NCBI GenBank assembly: GCA_021234155.1
Contig: JAJEKV010000022.1
Coordinates: 7,471,961 to 7,535,960, forward strand
DNA length: 64,000 nucleotides
From: Isoetes taiwanensis
Lineage: Eukaryota; Streptophyta; Lycopodiopsida; Isoetales; Isoetaceae
Direction of reading: 5' to 3'
Shown: positions 1-11,781 of the stretch, piece after piece
Position numbering within the stretch: the stretch's first letter is position 1
How the letters are laid out: every line of letters begins with the position of its first letter
Program-made: the position numbers and the translations under genes
Notes under the pieces: model-generated
Told to the model about the DNA's origin: nothing
Database searches by the model: none
The model's input: the letters and a program-made list of their open reading frames with translations, nothing else

Positions 1-45
1 AAGGCTTACCCATTAAAAAGGAGATCTTATGAAGGCATAATTGTT

Positions 46-110
46 AGCCAGAGGAATTGAACCCTCGCCATTCAATTCACAATTATGTGCTTAACCAACT
101 CACCCGGCAT
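46..110 (-). repeat. tRNA-like relic (SINE head or tRNA pseudogene)
   Basis: On the minus strand this reads like the body of a tRNA: an A-box-like GGTGAGTTGGTTAAGCAC and a B-box GGTTCAATTCC, with ends GCCGGGT and CTCTGGC that can pair over six of seven positions. It is only about 63 nt long and has no credible anticodon arm, so it is not a working tRNA. It is either a tRNA pseudogene or the head of a SINE whose body is not visible. Confidence 0.45.
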
Positions 111-1595
111 TAGAAAACATTTAAGTTAAGCATTCTTTTTAGTATTCAACGATGAAGTTCTGAAATATTATACGAAACCCTAAGGGCGATTCGGAATCTA
201 GGGTGAAGCTACGGCTCTTCATAAACTCGGCCGAAAATTCAAGTAAAGCATAAAGGTAAGTGATTTTGACGATTTGGGGCGATTTCAGAGGGATCTAACA
301 GACTGGTGATCGATTAGCCAAGGATTTCGCCTTTGGGTTGTTGAAGACTCGCTATTCATGGTTTCTTTTAAGCGGGAATGAAGAACGAAATTTACAAAGG
401 TACTGTGGTTTTTCTACGATATTGCAGCCCATGATTACCCCCGCTCTTAAGATGGATTATCCTTCCTTTAACAAAACATCAAACATTTTCTTACCTCTAA
501 ATCGCTTCCTTGCAACCTTCTTATCTCTCTCTCTTTCAATCACGAAATCTCTCTCTTCCTTCCTCTTTTCTCACGTTTTCCCTTTCCCTAATTCTAACCT
601 CCTTCAATTATTTCATTGCCACATCACCTCCTATGCCACGTCATCTCCTTATTTATTTAATATAGCTTAGAATAATCACAATAAAACTCACATCACACCT
701 TCACTATTCTTCCTTTCTATCTCAGCTCCTATCCTTGTCTGCAGCACCTCACTAGCTTCGAATCCGCCCTGTCTTCCTCCGGAAGTTGGGGCTTTTCCTG
801 CATTTGCATTCCTAACAAGTTGCAGCGGAGATGGGCGATTGCTGGGGGCGTTACCTGGGCCCCCTCGATCCAGATCTGTATCTGCAACGGAATGCCAAGC
901 AGCAACTTCGGCCGCCCATACCTGCGCCTGCGCCACTATAGCCACGTCAGCATCCATCCTCGAAAAGATTGTCAAATGGTTCTATGACATCTTGAATTTG
1001 ATATATTCTGTATTGCTATTTTCTGAAAAATAAAAATTATATCATTTTGGCAGTCATATTATTCCTTTTGCATAAATACACATTTTTTCGTATTTTTTGT
1101 TTTTTCTAGAACATATTCTTTTGGATTCCTTTTTTGGTTGTTCTTCTAATAGCAGAATTACAACCTTCCAAAAGTGCATGTGTTCTTTCATATAAACCAT
1201 AGTGTAAATAGTTTATTGCATAATTACTTTTCATTTTATCTTAAATCTGATAGTTTAAGAAATATTTCACTGTAATTTGTTCAAATCTTGGCCTAGAAAG
1301 TGGAATTACACCTATCCATTTTCTCGGACTGCTAAATGAGTCTTTAAGTTTGTTTGGATGGTAAGGCTAAAGTCTGGTTTTCAAGCTTAAGGATTTTTTT
1401 TTTTTTTAATTCGGCCAGCCTTTAAGCATCAAAATCAGGCTTAGAGTTTTAGGCATCTGATTTACATATCCGCAAATAAAACAGTGCAAGCCATAGTAAT
1501 TGGAACCCTTTACCGTAATGTATTCTTAAAGATATCTTGATGCATAGATGGGATATAATAGTATCCTTGCAATCTTTCTCTTTGTCTTCACATTT
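111..1595. other. no gene recognised
   Basis: I see no supported gene. The stretch 520-600 is C/T-rich (repeated CTCT and TTCC), 690-960 is somewhat GC-richer with small open frames in both directions that match nothing I know, and the rest is AT-rich. The open frames are short and overlap each other on opposite strands, as expected by chance. Confidence 0.5.
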
Positions 1596-2906
1596 TTAAC
1601 CCTCAAGTTCAACCATATAGCTGTAACTAGGACAACAGAAAGCACAAAGGGAAGAGATTATCCGTGCACATTTCTGAAAGTTGATTTTGGCACCCAAGAT
1701 TTCTTCCTTATAGTCCCCGATATCAGGTTTTCGTTTAGTAACAGATTGCTCCATGTCATGGGGACTGGCTATGCATTCCATTGATGTTGTATCCACGCTG
1801 GTAGTAATCCTGGCCTGCGGTGCCGAAGTGATTCGTGGTATACTTGTCATGCCTTGTAGACTGCTAGATATGCTGGCTCTAGCTTTTCTGGGAAACCTTC
1901 TACTGCTAGTACTAGGCGTAGCCTCTATAGATTTTGGAAAATCAATGCCTTTAATGGTTTTTTCACATATATCATTCATTTTGCATTTGGGTCTAGACAC
2001 CATGAAATCAGCCCATGGATCAGCAGCCAATTGGAACGTCATCTCAATTAACACCCTCTTGACTTCGAGGTAGAAAAAATAAGCCATGATGCTAGTTATT
2101 AGCTTGGTCATGAGGAAATCTCTAAAAGTAACAAAACATGCAGCTGTGGACATCCAGATGGTTAAATATATACCAGATGCCATGGTCAAGCCAAGTCATA
2201 TTGTTGCCCTACTCCTTATCCCTGCCTTTGATGGGCTCACAAATGCATTTGAAATAGGGACCTATGGTCCTCCATAGTTTCTTCAGATAGAAATTGTTTA
2301 TGTATTCAGTTGGATACGCCATGTGGCCCTTTTGGCTAACGTAAACAAACTCATTGTTATTGCGTTTTTTGTCAAAGAACCTTGTATCAATGCCGAGTTT
2401 AATCTGCTCTTTCTTGACTAACTCCTCCATTTTTCAGCTGTACTCTTAGCAGCCACGAGTTGTGCAGGGGTAATGCCTCCAAGGATTTTCCATGCTTCAC
2501 AACTAATGGGTGCAAGGGCACCATAGTTTTTAGTTCTCCACAGGCCCTGATTGCACATAAATGCGTCTGAATCTACAAACCTTTCTGGTATGTATGGGAA
2601 CCTGTGTGTGTTATGCAGGGTAAGACAGAAATTTTGATTGGTATTGCCGTTTTCAGAACTACCATTTCTAGTATTCAGTTGTACCTTGTCATTTTCAGAC
2701 AGCAGCATATCACCAAATGGATCCTCCTCATCCAGTTCAGTTGTGTTGTTTTGTTTACTAGTCTGTACCTGTGTATCCCCCAATGGATAGGATGGCTTAA
2801 TATTGTTAATGCTCTGCAATGCTGCAAGCCCTATGAAATATTGTTTCTGGGCTTCATCTTCCTCACATGTCCAATAGTAGAACTTGTGTGGTAGAGAGCC
2901 ATACAA
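1596..2906 (-). pseudogene. unrecognised degenerate coding frame
   Basis: Three minus-strand frames follow each other: 2906-2418, 2430-2209 and 2189-1596. The first two overlap by 13 bases in different frames, so a single frameshift would join the end of the first (TPAQLVAAKSTAEK) to the start of the second (EELVKKEQIKLGIDTRFF). The third continues after a stop-containing gap. Composition is coding-like: charged, with a Ser/Thr/Arg-rich tail in the third. I do not recognise the family. It lies about 1.1 kb downstream of a PIF/Harbinger transposase on the same strand; these elements carry a second Myb/SANT-like ORF, so a relic of that ORF is possible, but I see no clear Trp-spaced Myb repeat. 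Confidence 0.3.
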
Positions 2907-2970
2907 TGAACTACTGCTGAATATTCTTCTTCAGTTCTTAATGCCTCTTTCTTCAAAATTAATTTATGCA

Positions 2971-4057
2971 CTATGGGATCTTTGAGGCAGCATGGCATGG
3001 TCTGTACCGCATTACTGGGCATTCAATAATGCTGTTGGCATAATCTAGAGCCTCCAATTCCTTATTCCAAACTAGTGCTATCACTGTGTTATCATATTCA
3101 TCCTGTAGTAGTAAGAAGCTTGCAGTCAGTTTAGCCAAAGAAGCCCTTAGATAAGCAAATACACCACTATATAAAAGAGTGACCCGAAGACATAGACTAC
3201 ACTGGTTAAACCAATGCAATGAACTGTCTATAATAATTTATCAGACTAAACTAGCTCAGACCTTATGTCTAGCTAGCATAATCATCAATTTCGATCAATC
3301 CCCTCATTGTCTTATCATTCTGACACTAGTTATGGTAGAGCTAGGTCAGTGCTACAATCCAAGGGTCTTGCAAGGGTATATATTACCTGTACTATTAACA
3401 AAGTTATACAAGTGCTGGAGACCTATGTTGTGCTCTAAAATAACGAATGTGATTTTAAACTTACCTGCACTATAAACATAGACTATGGTGGTACCTTCAT
3501 GTAGTGACCAAGTTTGAAGTCTTGCAAAAAAGCAATTGCCTAATTCGTGCTTGAATAGCCATATACTTTGAAGCAAACGTTAGCAACAGGTCTGCCTGGT
3601 AGAAGATATCACAAGTTGGCTAGTTAATGACATCACTCAATTGCTTATGCATCAATGAAAATCATATTAAGTATGGTTGTAAAAAATACAGTCATAATAA
3701 CCTCTTTTGTATTTGCAAACTGATACATTAAGGCCTGGAAGTACAAGGTCTGCAATCATCATTAAGGCTACTTGTTAGAAATCATCCATAATTCAACCAT
3801 GAGATTAGAATTCGCAGAATTCTTAATAGATACGAACCTCTTTGGGACATGCCAAGGGTGCTAAAACATGAAGACTGGAATTGCTCAAGGAGATTGAGTG
3901 CCAAAAACATGAGCAACTAGCTCTGCCATCTTTTTATCATAGAGTGCTTTGGCAATGGCATTTCTTCTGCTAGCATTGTCAGCAGTTGTTTCTGCTTGTG
4001 TCTTGTTGGATTTCGTTCTCTTTTCACCTTCACATCTATCATCCTCCTCCAAGCTCT
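2971..4057. other. no gene recognised
   Basis: Only short chance-like open frames on both strands. A minus frame at 2971-3219 could be an upstream piece of the degenerate coding region next to it, but nothing in it is recognisable. No repeats or RNA genes seen. Confidence 0.4.
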
Positions 4058-5212
4058 CTAGAGAGCTTCCAGTGGATTCAAGGAAACACCTTTTACCCGA
4101 TGTATGTTGTAGCAGGTTGCTTGTGCAATCTCAGTCTTTGGTAGCTGACGTTTCTTAATCAACTTGGTATATCTTTTGGTTAGCTTTTCATTCTCAATAC
4201 TTCTTTGCATCTCCTCTGTAGCCTCATCAATCCAAGAAGCGTTAAAGGAATCCTGGTGTCTAATACAAAGATTATGAAGGATTAGACATACTGACACCAT
4301 GTCTGGAACATTGTGCAATTGCATATCCACTCTCTTCATCAAAATTCTAAATCTTGCCTTCAACTGGCCAAATATGCACTCAACAGGCATCCAAGTGGAA
4401 GATTGGACGTAATTCCAATTTGACTGCATATCACTTAAGCCATTCTTATGTCCCTTGTATGGTGATAGCATCCAAGGCGTTGGTGGATAAGCTGCATCAC
4501 CGACAATGCAATACTTTCCCAATTGTCCGTTTGATATATGCTGGCCTGCTTTTGATTGCTGAAATAGCTTCCAATCATGGATACTACCAGCCCATCCGAC
4601 ATCATAATCCCAGATGTAACAATTCGATGAAACTATAATCTAAAGCAATAGTGAGTGAAATCCTTTCCAGTTAAAGTAATCCCGAGGATTGTCACTTGGA
4701 GCAATAATTGGTAGATGACATCCATCAACTGCGCCAATAATAAAAGGAATGCCTCTCATTTTCTCAAAATCCTTTGCAAGCTGCTCCATTTTTTTAATCG
4801 AAGGCATCTAATACAAAGTGGTTCTAAATATTCGTTAAACAGCACCACAAAATTCGACCACTGCTCTCTGTGAGGTTGTTTCACCTACTCCATAAGAATC
4901 TCCTATGTCTCTCAATGTGTTTCCGATTGCTAATCTTGACAAAGCAATACACACCTTCTTTTCTACTGGCACAATAAGACGCATCCTTGTATCCTCACGT
5001 TTTAGAATTGGTCCCAAAGCTTGATAGATATATCGAAATGTGGCTCTAGAAACTCTTACTCGTCTTTTAAACATGTGATTGCTGTAACATCCGATCAAAG
5101 CTACATCCATGAAGAGATAAGGCCACTTGTAAGCCCAAATGTTGGCTTCCCTGTCCATTCTGCCATCGAATCCTTCAATCAAGATCTGAGAATCCTGCAT
5201 CCAACAATACAA
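4058..5212 (-). pseudogene. PIF/Harbinger transposase (DDE nuclease), broken
   Basis: A single minus-strand frame of about 385 codons encodes a PIF/Harbinger (HARBI1-like, DDE_Tnp_4) transposase, the enzyme that excises and reinserts this class of DNA transposon. The N-terminal part has the expected helix-turn-helix around LSRLAIGNTLRDIGDSYGVG (near 4900-4960). Three catalytic positions are all present: Asp in GAVDGCH, Asp in GSIHDWKLF, Glu in VECIFGQLKARFRIL. GDAAYP lies between the last two. The frame is interrupted by three stops (4835-4837 TAA, 4808-4810 TAG, 4640-4642 TAG) without any frameshift, so it is a fairly young corpse. I found no terminal inverted repeats belonging to it, and the N-terminus may extend beyond 5212. 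Confidence 0.85.
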
Positions 5213-6463
5213 AGCGGTTGCAGTCGCAATAGAAGTATCATCTACGAATGTTTTAAACTAGTAGTACATAAAAGCTACAATTGCAAAAATATGATCTCTC
5301 TCCATTTCTGCCATAAATGATTTGCGCAACTTGATGAATACCCTTCTCCTGTTACCACTGCCCCAAATCCACAATGCTTAGTGGCGTGTACATATCTTTC
5401 CGTCCTAGTGGAATTGTGCGATATCATAGTTGTCGGCTATTTGAATAAAGATTGCACTTCCCCCAGAAACATAAATAACACGCTAATTTTTTTATATGCC
5501 GTTAGTAGAAATTCGGCCTAAGAGTTCTCCGGTGAGATTTGACCCTAAATGCACATTTTCTGTGTACGATTTGCACAGGCCGGAATTGGAGCGGCTGCTT
5601 CGGCTCTTGGTGTTGTGTCTTGGCTAGAATCATTTTTTTAACCTAAGTAAAGGTTTATAGATGTCCTAAATCAATATACCTTCACTGTTTTTAAAGTTTA
5701 GAAATACACCAATGTTAGTTTTCATATCTTAAAAGCAATGAAAACTATTAAACTCTTGCCAAGGTCATAAGCTTATGACACTTTGAGGTTAAATAATAAC
5801 CTACACCAGCAACTCTATGGCCTTGCCCAAAATGTCCAAGGCATCAAACTTTCACGTAACGCATTTTTTATATGCAATATGCCATTTTCAGTATCAATTA
5901 CCGAGCCAAATTTTTCAAGGTAGAAAAAGATAGTTTTTTCAACCATTATAAAATTTGAAGGTCTTACCAACCTTTATTTATGAACTTAAAGCTATAATAT
6001 TAAATTAAGACCACAGTCTTTAGACCATGGAACCAAGCAAATGCGGCTCCTAGCTCAGTATCTATCTAACAAACCTAGAGGGCAATTCGCCCTAACTTTT
6101 TTGCAATATGCCCTACGAGTATTTTACTAAACCATAAAATACACAAGATGTTACACGCCCCGAGGAACTCTAGCAAGATTATAATATTGTCAAGTTACAA
6201 TATGAATATAGTATTGTGCAGTTGGGTAGATCCTTAAGCATCCCATAAACGTATAAATATAGGGTCCACATTAGCTCAAACCTACAATATTATCTAGGGA
6301 TGGAAATTAATTCCCCCCCCCCTAAGAACTTAATCAAGCTTGGTCAAATAACACATCATTAGTTGGATTGAGAAGCTTTCAGAAAACATCAAATTTCATA
6401 AAAAACGGACTCTTGAATGAAATGCTATAATTAAAATTGCAATAGTGCCTAGAAAAACACCAC
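5213..6463. other. no gene recognised, AT-rich
   Basis: AT-rich sequence without coding frames above chance length. There is a run of nine C at about 6314-6322. No RNA gene or transposon end is visible. Confidence 0.5.
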
Positions 6464-6690
6464 CTGACGATTCGTCTGATGCGATATTTGACGAATAGTC
6501 TGACGCAAAATCTGACGATATGTTTGACGTTATATCTGACGCATTTTCTGAAGATTCTTGCTTAACCTGACAAATGCAACGATTAATGTGACAATATATC
6601 TGACGTAGTCAGAATGGTAATCTTCAATAGGCTCGTCAGCCTGTAGGTCAGGCAAAAACCTCTTTAGACAATCTGACGATTTTTCTGACG
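6464..6690. repeat. degenerate TCTGACG-periodic repeat
   Basis: The heptamer TCTGACG or a one-base variant (TTTGACG, CCTGACG, TCTGATG) recurs about every 14-18 bases from 6464 to 6550 and again at 6598-6610 and 6670-6690, with AT-rich spacers of changing sequence. Several spacers also give CGTCAG in the other direction, near 6635. The motif is conserved while the spacers are not. Confidence 0.6.
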
Positions 6691-6709
6691 GAAAATGCTC
6701 ATTCTCTTA

Positions 6710-7065
6710 TGTAGGGTTCACATGGAATGTTTTTTTCAGGGCTGAATTCATCTGGCTGGATCAGGACTGACCCTTTTGATCAACAGTGTATTCACATGGA
6801 TGCAGTGCTTTTTGCTAGAAATTTTCAACTGGATATAAGAGCTGGCCAATTTTACCAGCCAAATTCAACCTGTGCAAAACTTTTTGCATGTGAATAGATC
6901 GGTTGATTAAGCGCTGATCCTAAATTGGATCAGGCGAGGGATAAACTAGAAATCAGCTCACGTGGGATATACCACATGTGGCGAAATCAGCCCAAGCCAA
7001 AATCTGTAGCGCGGAATCAGCCGCTGACTTATGCTGATTCAAATATAATTCATGTGAACGGGCCT
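6710..7065. mobile_element. Tourist-like MITE, 356 bp
   Basis: The ends TGTAGGGTTCACATG and (reverse complement of the right end) AGGCCCGTTCACATG are inverted and align over 15 bases with 10 identities, 9 of them in the GTTCACATG core. The element is flanked on both sides by TTA (6707-6709 and 7066-7068), the target duplication typical of PIF/Harbinger and their Tourist MITEs. There is no coding frame of its own; a 78-codon frame inside is not recognisable. The broken PIF transposase 1.5 kb away belongs to the superfamily that could have moved it, though nothing shows that they are the same family. Confidence 0.65.
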
Positions 7066-7219
7066 TTATCACTCATTTCTCTTTATTATTCATTCTCAGC
7101 CATTGATATGGGGAATATTCTATATCATATTCCAAATGGAGACACCACAGCCGTTAGTTGACCCCTTGATGGGGTCAAACTAACATTTCCATGTAAGCAT
7201 ATGATTTCGTCCCAATGGT

Positions 7220-7310
7220 TCACAAGTCAGCTATGCAGTCAAATGGATTAAAGAAAAATACAAAGGCACTGAGGGATTTGAACCCTCCTACCATTGGCAG
7301 ACCTATAAAG
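7220..7310 (-). repeat. tRNA-derived SINE relic
   Basis: On the minus strand, GAGGG-TTCAAAT-CCCTC (about 7271-7288) forms a perfect T-arm with the B-box GGTTCAAATCC. An A-box is not clear, and no poly-A or microsatellite tail is seen. It is probably what remains of a tRNA-derived SINE. Confidence 0.45.
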
Positions 7311-7429
7311 CATGTCATGACCAAAATAAACAAAGAATAAAGCAACAACAAGAACATAGCTTTAAGAAAACAAAGTATTATTCTGCTACCAGCAGCCGCT
7401 GCAAACAAAACACCAGAAAACCCTTGAAG

Positions 7430-9300
7430 AAACTATCAGCTTCGAAACATCCAAGGAAAAAGCACAACAACAAAGTTGTACAACAGTTGGATATTGATTA
7501 AAACCTGCATATTGCCTGCAAGTCCAAAAACTAACCCATTTTTACTGCAAATCTAAAACCCGCCAAAAAAATATGAATGCATGCACTACAGACAGGAAAA
7601 AACACCTTGCGCCCACAGAAAGAGCTGCATATCGCCTCCGAAACCTGCCAAAGAGAACCCTGCTCTGCCCAAGACATCATCAGGGACCTCGTCTTCGTAA
7701 TCCTGCTCTTCTGCAAAACATCTCTCCATCCCACTCCTGCAAAAAATCCATGTGCTTACTCCATCTCCGGAATCCCCGCCTCCTGCAAAAACTCCCTACA
7801 TCTAATAGCAGACTGCCTCCACCATGTGCACGCCGCCCTACGCCCCCGTTCCTTGCTCCACACTTGACCTAACCCAGAATACCTAAAATAGAATACACCA
7901 CATCACCAATATAAAAGCCTCTAAATAGCAACATGCCATGTCATCTTGTTTTAGCATCTCCATGTGACATTTTCTACGAGCTAAAATAGCAACTTCAATA
8001 AAGGCATCTCCTTGGGTCAAACCAGTCCATCCACCATCAGCATCATACGAAAATATTTACTTATACACCGCCATAACCATTCACAATCTTATGTAACACC
8101 ATATGCTTTTCACATTTTGGGAGCTTTATAGAGTTGCTATTCTATACAATATGCCTACAATGCATCTTTATGGGTTTTAATCCAAGTTTTATTCAGAGCC
8201 ATTCATCTGTGGGATATTCCTGGTATTGTGCCAGATCAATGGCCATTAAGATTTTGACCCAAAAATAAAAAACCACTTCCTATGGTGTCGATCGAACACA
8301 TGGTTGAAGCACAAGAAAAAAGCAAAATAAAAAAACCAATGGCCAGCATGAAGCCTGCACTGCTGAACCACACTGTCCACCGGGGCAAAGCTTGGCATCG
8401 ACCATCGCGGACTGCCCCAATGAATAATAACCATTCCGGCAAGGCCGTGCTCAACTTAGGCCTAACTATGCGTCTTCTTTCTGCTTCTCCGGATCTGTTG
8501 CCTTTCTTTGTTGCCACTATTAACGGCGGCGTCATCTTGTTCTCACAAATGTGGCAGCTTGAAAAATATCACTTATCCGTGCGGCATAGGAGATCGTATT
8601 TGCCAGATCCTGGGCAGATGGTATTTGCCAGATCCCTTCGGCATAGGAGATGGTATTCGTCCTGGGCAGGAGTCCGAAATGAATTCTCCGCACTGCCCTA
8701 TGCCAAAGAAACAAAGAACGAAGCAAGAAAGAAAGAAAGCAGGAAAACCATGTTGGAAAGAAAGGAACCAAGAAAACCCTGTGCCCTGGGCCGGGGGATT
8801 TCAACCTCCAGCTCGCAATGGCCTCACTAGAACACGAGATCTTCCATGGAAAAAACAAACCCCCACCTGCCGATTCTTGCAACAAACCTTCGGGAAAAAA
8901 TTCGAAATGGAGATGGAGATCAACTCTGTCACCCGGATCCCTTGACAGAGTACACATAGTCCACAGAATACACAGATGAAGGCCACGACCAGAAGACCTC
9001 CCTCTAAGCTCGCTGGGATCGCTTGGTACCCCGCCGAAAAAAGAAAGCATCGTGTAATCTTATCCGTGGCCTAAAAATTTGGCTGCAGAAAAATCTTAAA
9101 ATAGCTTTTCTTTCAACCATTAAAATAAAAAGCCCTGCAAAAACCCAAAAAAGGAACCATTGCGAGAATACCCTCCCCCAATACCAAACGAATTGGGCAA
9201 ACTTAATTAATGGGTGTTGTTTTTGTTGTTTTAACAGCTTAATTTCATTGGAAGGTCATGTTTCTTTTTTGGATTTTTAGGATGGATTTTTTTTGCAATG
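7430..9300. other. no gene recognised; small local repeats
   Basis: Several open frames of 60-180 codons overlap on both strands (7573-7872, 8282-8830, 8508-8945, 8532-9050). None is recognisable and they exclude each other. At 8583-8690 the phrase GGCATAGGAGAT...TTTGCCAGATCC is repeated two to three times, which explains the long minus frame there. Confidence 0.45.
8790..8840 (-). repeat. degenerate tRNA-like patch
   Basis: The minus strand reads CTCACTAG-like to GGAGGTTGAAATCCCCC, resembling the tRNA-like core found in every long module of the 26.6-44.1 kb array (plus-strand context GGGATT-CAACCTCCAG-C-GCA-TG-CCTCAC in both). It may be a solitary relic of the same SINE-type sequence. Confidence 0.35.
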
Positions 9301-9311
9301 GTTAGGTAAAC

Positions 9312-9336
9312 GAAGGAAGGAAGGAAGGAAGGAAGG
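9312..9336. repeat. (GAAG)n microsatellite, 3' tail of LINE copy A
   Basis: Six GAAG units. Read on the minus strand it is a (CTTC)n tail directly after the LINE 3' end. The same tail follows the same sequence in LINE copy B at 62598-62622, so the repeat belongs to the element and is not a chance flank. Confidence 0.75.
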
Positions 9337-9370
9337 CACTTTTATCGTCCACGGAGACCAATCGGTCTAT

Positions 9371-9375
9371 GGGAC
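9371..9375. repeat. 5-bp target site duplication (GGGAC), left
   Basis: GGGAC precedes the left LTR and the same five bases follow the right LTR at 22394-22398. The uninterrupted LINE copy B has GGGAC once at the matching point (62657-62661), which proves the empty site. Confidence 0.9.
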
Positions 9376-11781
9376 TGTTGATGGCAAACCTGGCTAGACC
9401 ACCAACCTCAGGTCAAAGAAGCAATAGTCTTGGTCTAGGACCTCCAGATCACTTGAGGTGATCACTCTATGCTCAAATATCTATGTTCAAACCCTCGAAA
9501 AAACAAGATTTCACCGGTTTCCCTAAAGCTAAAAAGCTAGTCTTGCTCAAACAGGGCACAAAAACCAATGCATTTGACATTTTAAGCCCAAATAAGCATA
9601 GCATGATGCAATGACATGTGTAAAAAAGTCTTTGTGGAAAGTCTATGCAAAAAATCTTCATAGTTGAAGAGGAATATTGGTTCGACGGTCAGGAATCTAG
9701 TCAATGGACCGGCCGGTGCACTAATTTTTGCCAAATGAAAACAATAATGAAATTTTGACTCAACCGAGTTCGACGGTGAGCCTAGGACACGCACAATAAG
9801 TGCATGCTATTCTAAAGGTGAAAAAATCATCTACGCAATTTGAAAGAAGACATGTCCCGAGCATGAGATGTCTATGAAATCTTTGTGATAGACTTTGAAA
9901 CATTAGGTGATTGATCTTTTTTCTTAACTTTTTCAACTTTTCCTTTTCGAGTAATTGCACTAAATGCAATCGAACCTCAAATGCAACAAGATGCGATATG
10001 TGGTCTTTTTTCTTTCTATTTTTTGAAATAATTCAAATGCAAATGCAGCAAATAATATTTTCAAGGTCATATTTTCATTCAACTGGAAAGCGAGTCACCA
10101 CATTCGATGTTATGTAAATGATCAAGATGATGGAGTTGACAAAACATCTCTAAAAACATGAATATTTGGATACAAATTGGTCATGATATGCCTCAGGAAT
10201 GATTTCTTAAAGGCAGGAGGATCTCTCAAAGATGAATTTCGACTTCACTCTTCGTGTACCGTCTTCAAATCGGCGCAAAAAGCCCACACTTTTACAAGTC
10301 CGAACAAACCCCTCTTTTAAAATATCTCGTTTCCGGCCGGATCTTGGCAAATTTGGTCTTGGCCACGCTTTACGGTTGGTTTAGATGTTTCTTTGGGTAT
10401 AGCGGGGCGATGAATGGTCACCAGCGCAATGATTGATCAGTTTGATTGAGCGAAAACATGTTCTTGGCAAGTTAGATCTTAGGTTTGGAAGTTTTCGAGA
10501 GATGATTTATCCCACGGGCTTGACTCGAAAAAAAAATGACACGGTATATAAGGAATAGCCTGGTGGCATTTCTAAATCGTGCCGTGTGGAGTGGATAGCC
10601 GACCCGTGTTCGGTCCACGTGCCCCACCCGCCACGTCCGCAACTTGAGATGAGGTGGCTAGTGATGTGTGGGACACGTCGGATAGGCTAGATTAGGGTAG
10701 ATAGGACCCCCTTTTTATCATTTTTATTTTGGCACGATTCCCAATGTCTTCAATATCTAGGTCAAAACAAGGTCTTTTGGATTTTCAAAGGTCAAAGGGC
10801 ATATTTTTTTGTGCTTTATGACATGAAAGCTTCATCTTAAGGAATAGAGCACATTGGTTTTTGGGTATAGTGGAGCTTGAGGTGAGATGGCAATAGGTTA
10901 GAATGAGGTGGCAAGGAGGAAGAACAAAAAATTTGAAAGGCTCATTTTCCAAGCATTTTGATCTCATGGTTAACCAACTTTTTGGGCTTGGTCAAACTTG
11001 CCTAGTCATCATTTGATGATGTAAAGTGATGTGATGGTGTAGAATGATGTAATGATGTTGAGTGATGTAATGGTGTGGAGTGATGTGATGATGTGGACAC
11101 TTGTCGCTTAGGTGGCAACTTGGTGGATGACATATGGAAATAGTAAAAAATGAGTGGACCAAAGTAGCTTTGTAGGTGATGACATGTGTGTCTAGCCATC
11201 ATGCCATGTCACTTAGAAGTGGTGACTAGGCAAATTCGTGCTTAGCTTTTTCCTTCCTTTTTTTTTTTTTTTTTTTGTATTTTGGCTAGCAAAAATGCTC
11301 TTTTAGCTTTGGCTACTTGGTGTGAAGTGCATGATAATGGAATGGTGTGATGAAGAATAGTGACATAAAACTTGATGCTAGGCAATGTCTTTGGTGTAAT
11401 AACTTTCTTGGAAATTGTGCCTTAGGTAGTGGTAGGTCAACTATGGAATAAGAGGCTATGTGTGAGATGTATAATGGTATAGGGTGTGGAGATGCAAAGA
11501 GAAAGAAAAAAGAAAAAAGAATAAGGGTGATGGTATATTGGAAATGAGGTCAATGTGAAGGAATAGAGTAGAAATGACAATATGAAGGAGAAAAATACCA
11601 TTTTCATAGCTTGCAAACTTCATAGGGGTCTTCCAAACTTCTAGATGCTTAGATCCTCTCAATGTGTGATCTTGATTCCAGTTCAATGTCTTCACTTGGT
11701 TCTTCAACATAGTATCTTCTTTTTTCTGCAATATGAATAAGATTTGATGGCACCTTGCCATGTTGCCATAGCAGGGCAACA
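9376..11781 (-). repeat. 3' LTR of the gypsy element (2406 bp)
   Basis: It aligns end to end with 20002-22393. It begins (plus strand) TGTTGATGGCAAACCTGG and ends GCAGGGCAACA. Inside, at about 11010-11100, lies a run of GATGT-based 10-12 bp repeats (GTGATGTGATGGTGTAGAATG and variants), also present in the other LTR. Where the two LTRs differ, most changes fall in CAG, CTG or CG, often as small indels. Confidence 0.92.

Larger units (their letters stand above)
9312..9375 (-). mobile_element. LINE copy A, 3' terminal piece
   Basis: The 40 bases after the microsatellite (ACGGAGACCAATCGGTCTAT then GGGAC) are repeated at 62637-62661 in LINE copy B, where the sequence runs on without a break into CCAATCTAAAAAGC. 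Here it is cut at GGGAC by the gypsy element and resumes after it at 22394-22399 with GGGACCCAATACAAAAACGC. This is therefore the 3' end of the LINE whose body lies at 22399-24890. Confidence 0.8.

Noticed and set aside
46-110. Functional tRNA gene
   Set aside because: About 63 nt, no anticodon arm, one mismatch in the acceptor stem.
7573-7872. 99-codon plus frame rich in Arg, Pro and Leu, with an overlapping 96-codon frame
   Set aside because: Two frames over the same C-rich, A-rich stretch, low complexity, no family resemblance; long frames are expected where stop codons are depleted by composition.
8532-9050. 172-codon minus frame
   Set aside because: Overlaps two plus frames of 145 and 182 codons; local repeats (GGCATAGGAGAT) keep several frames open at once. 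No recognisable motif.
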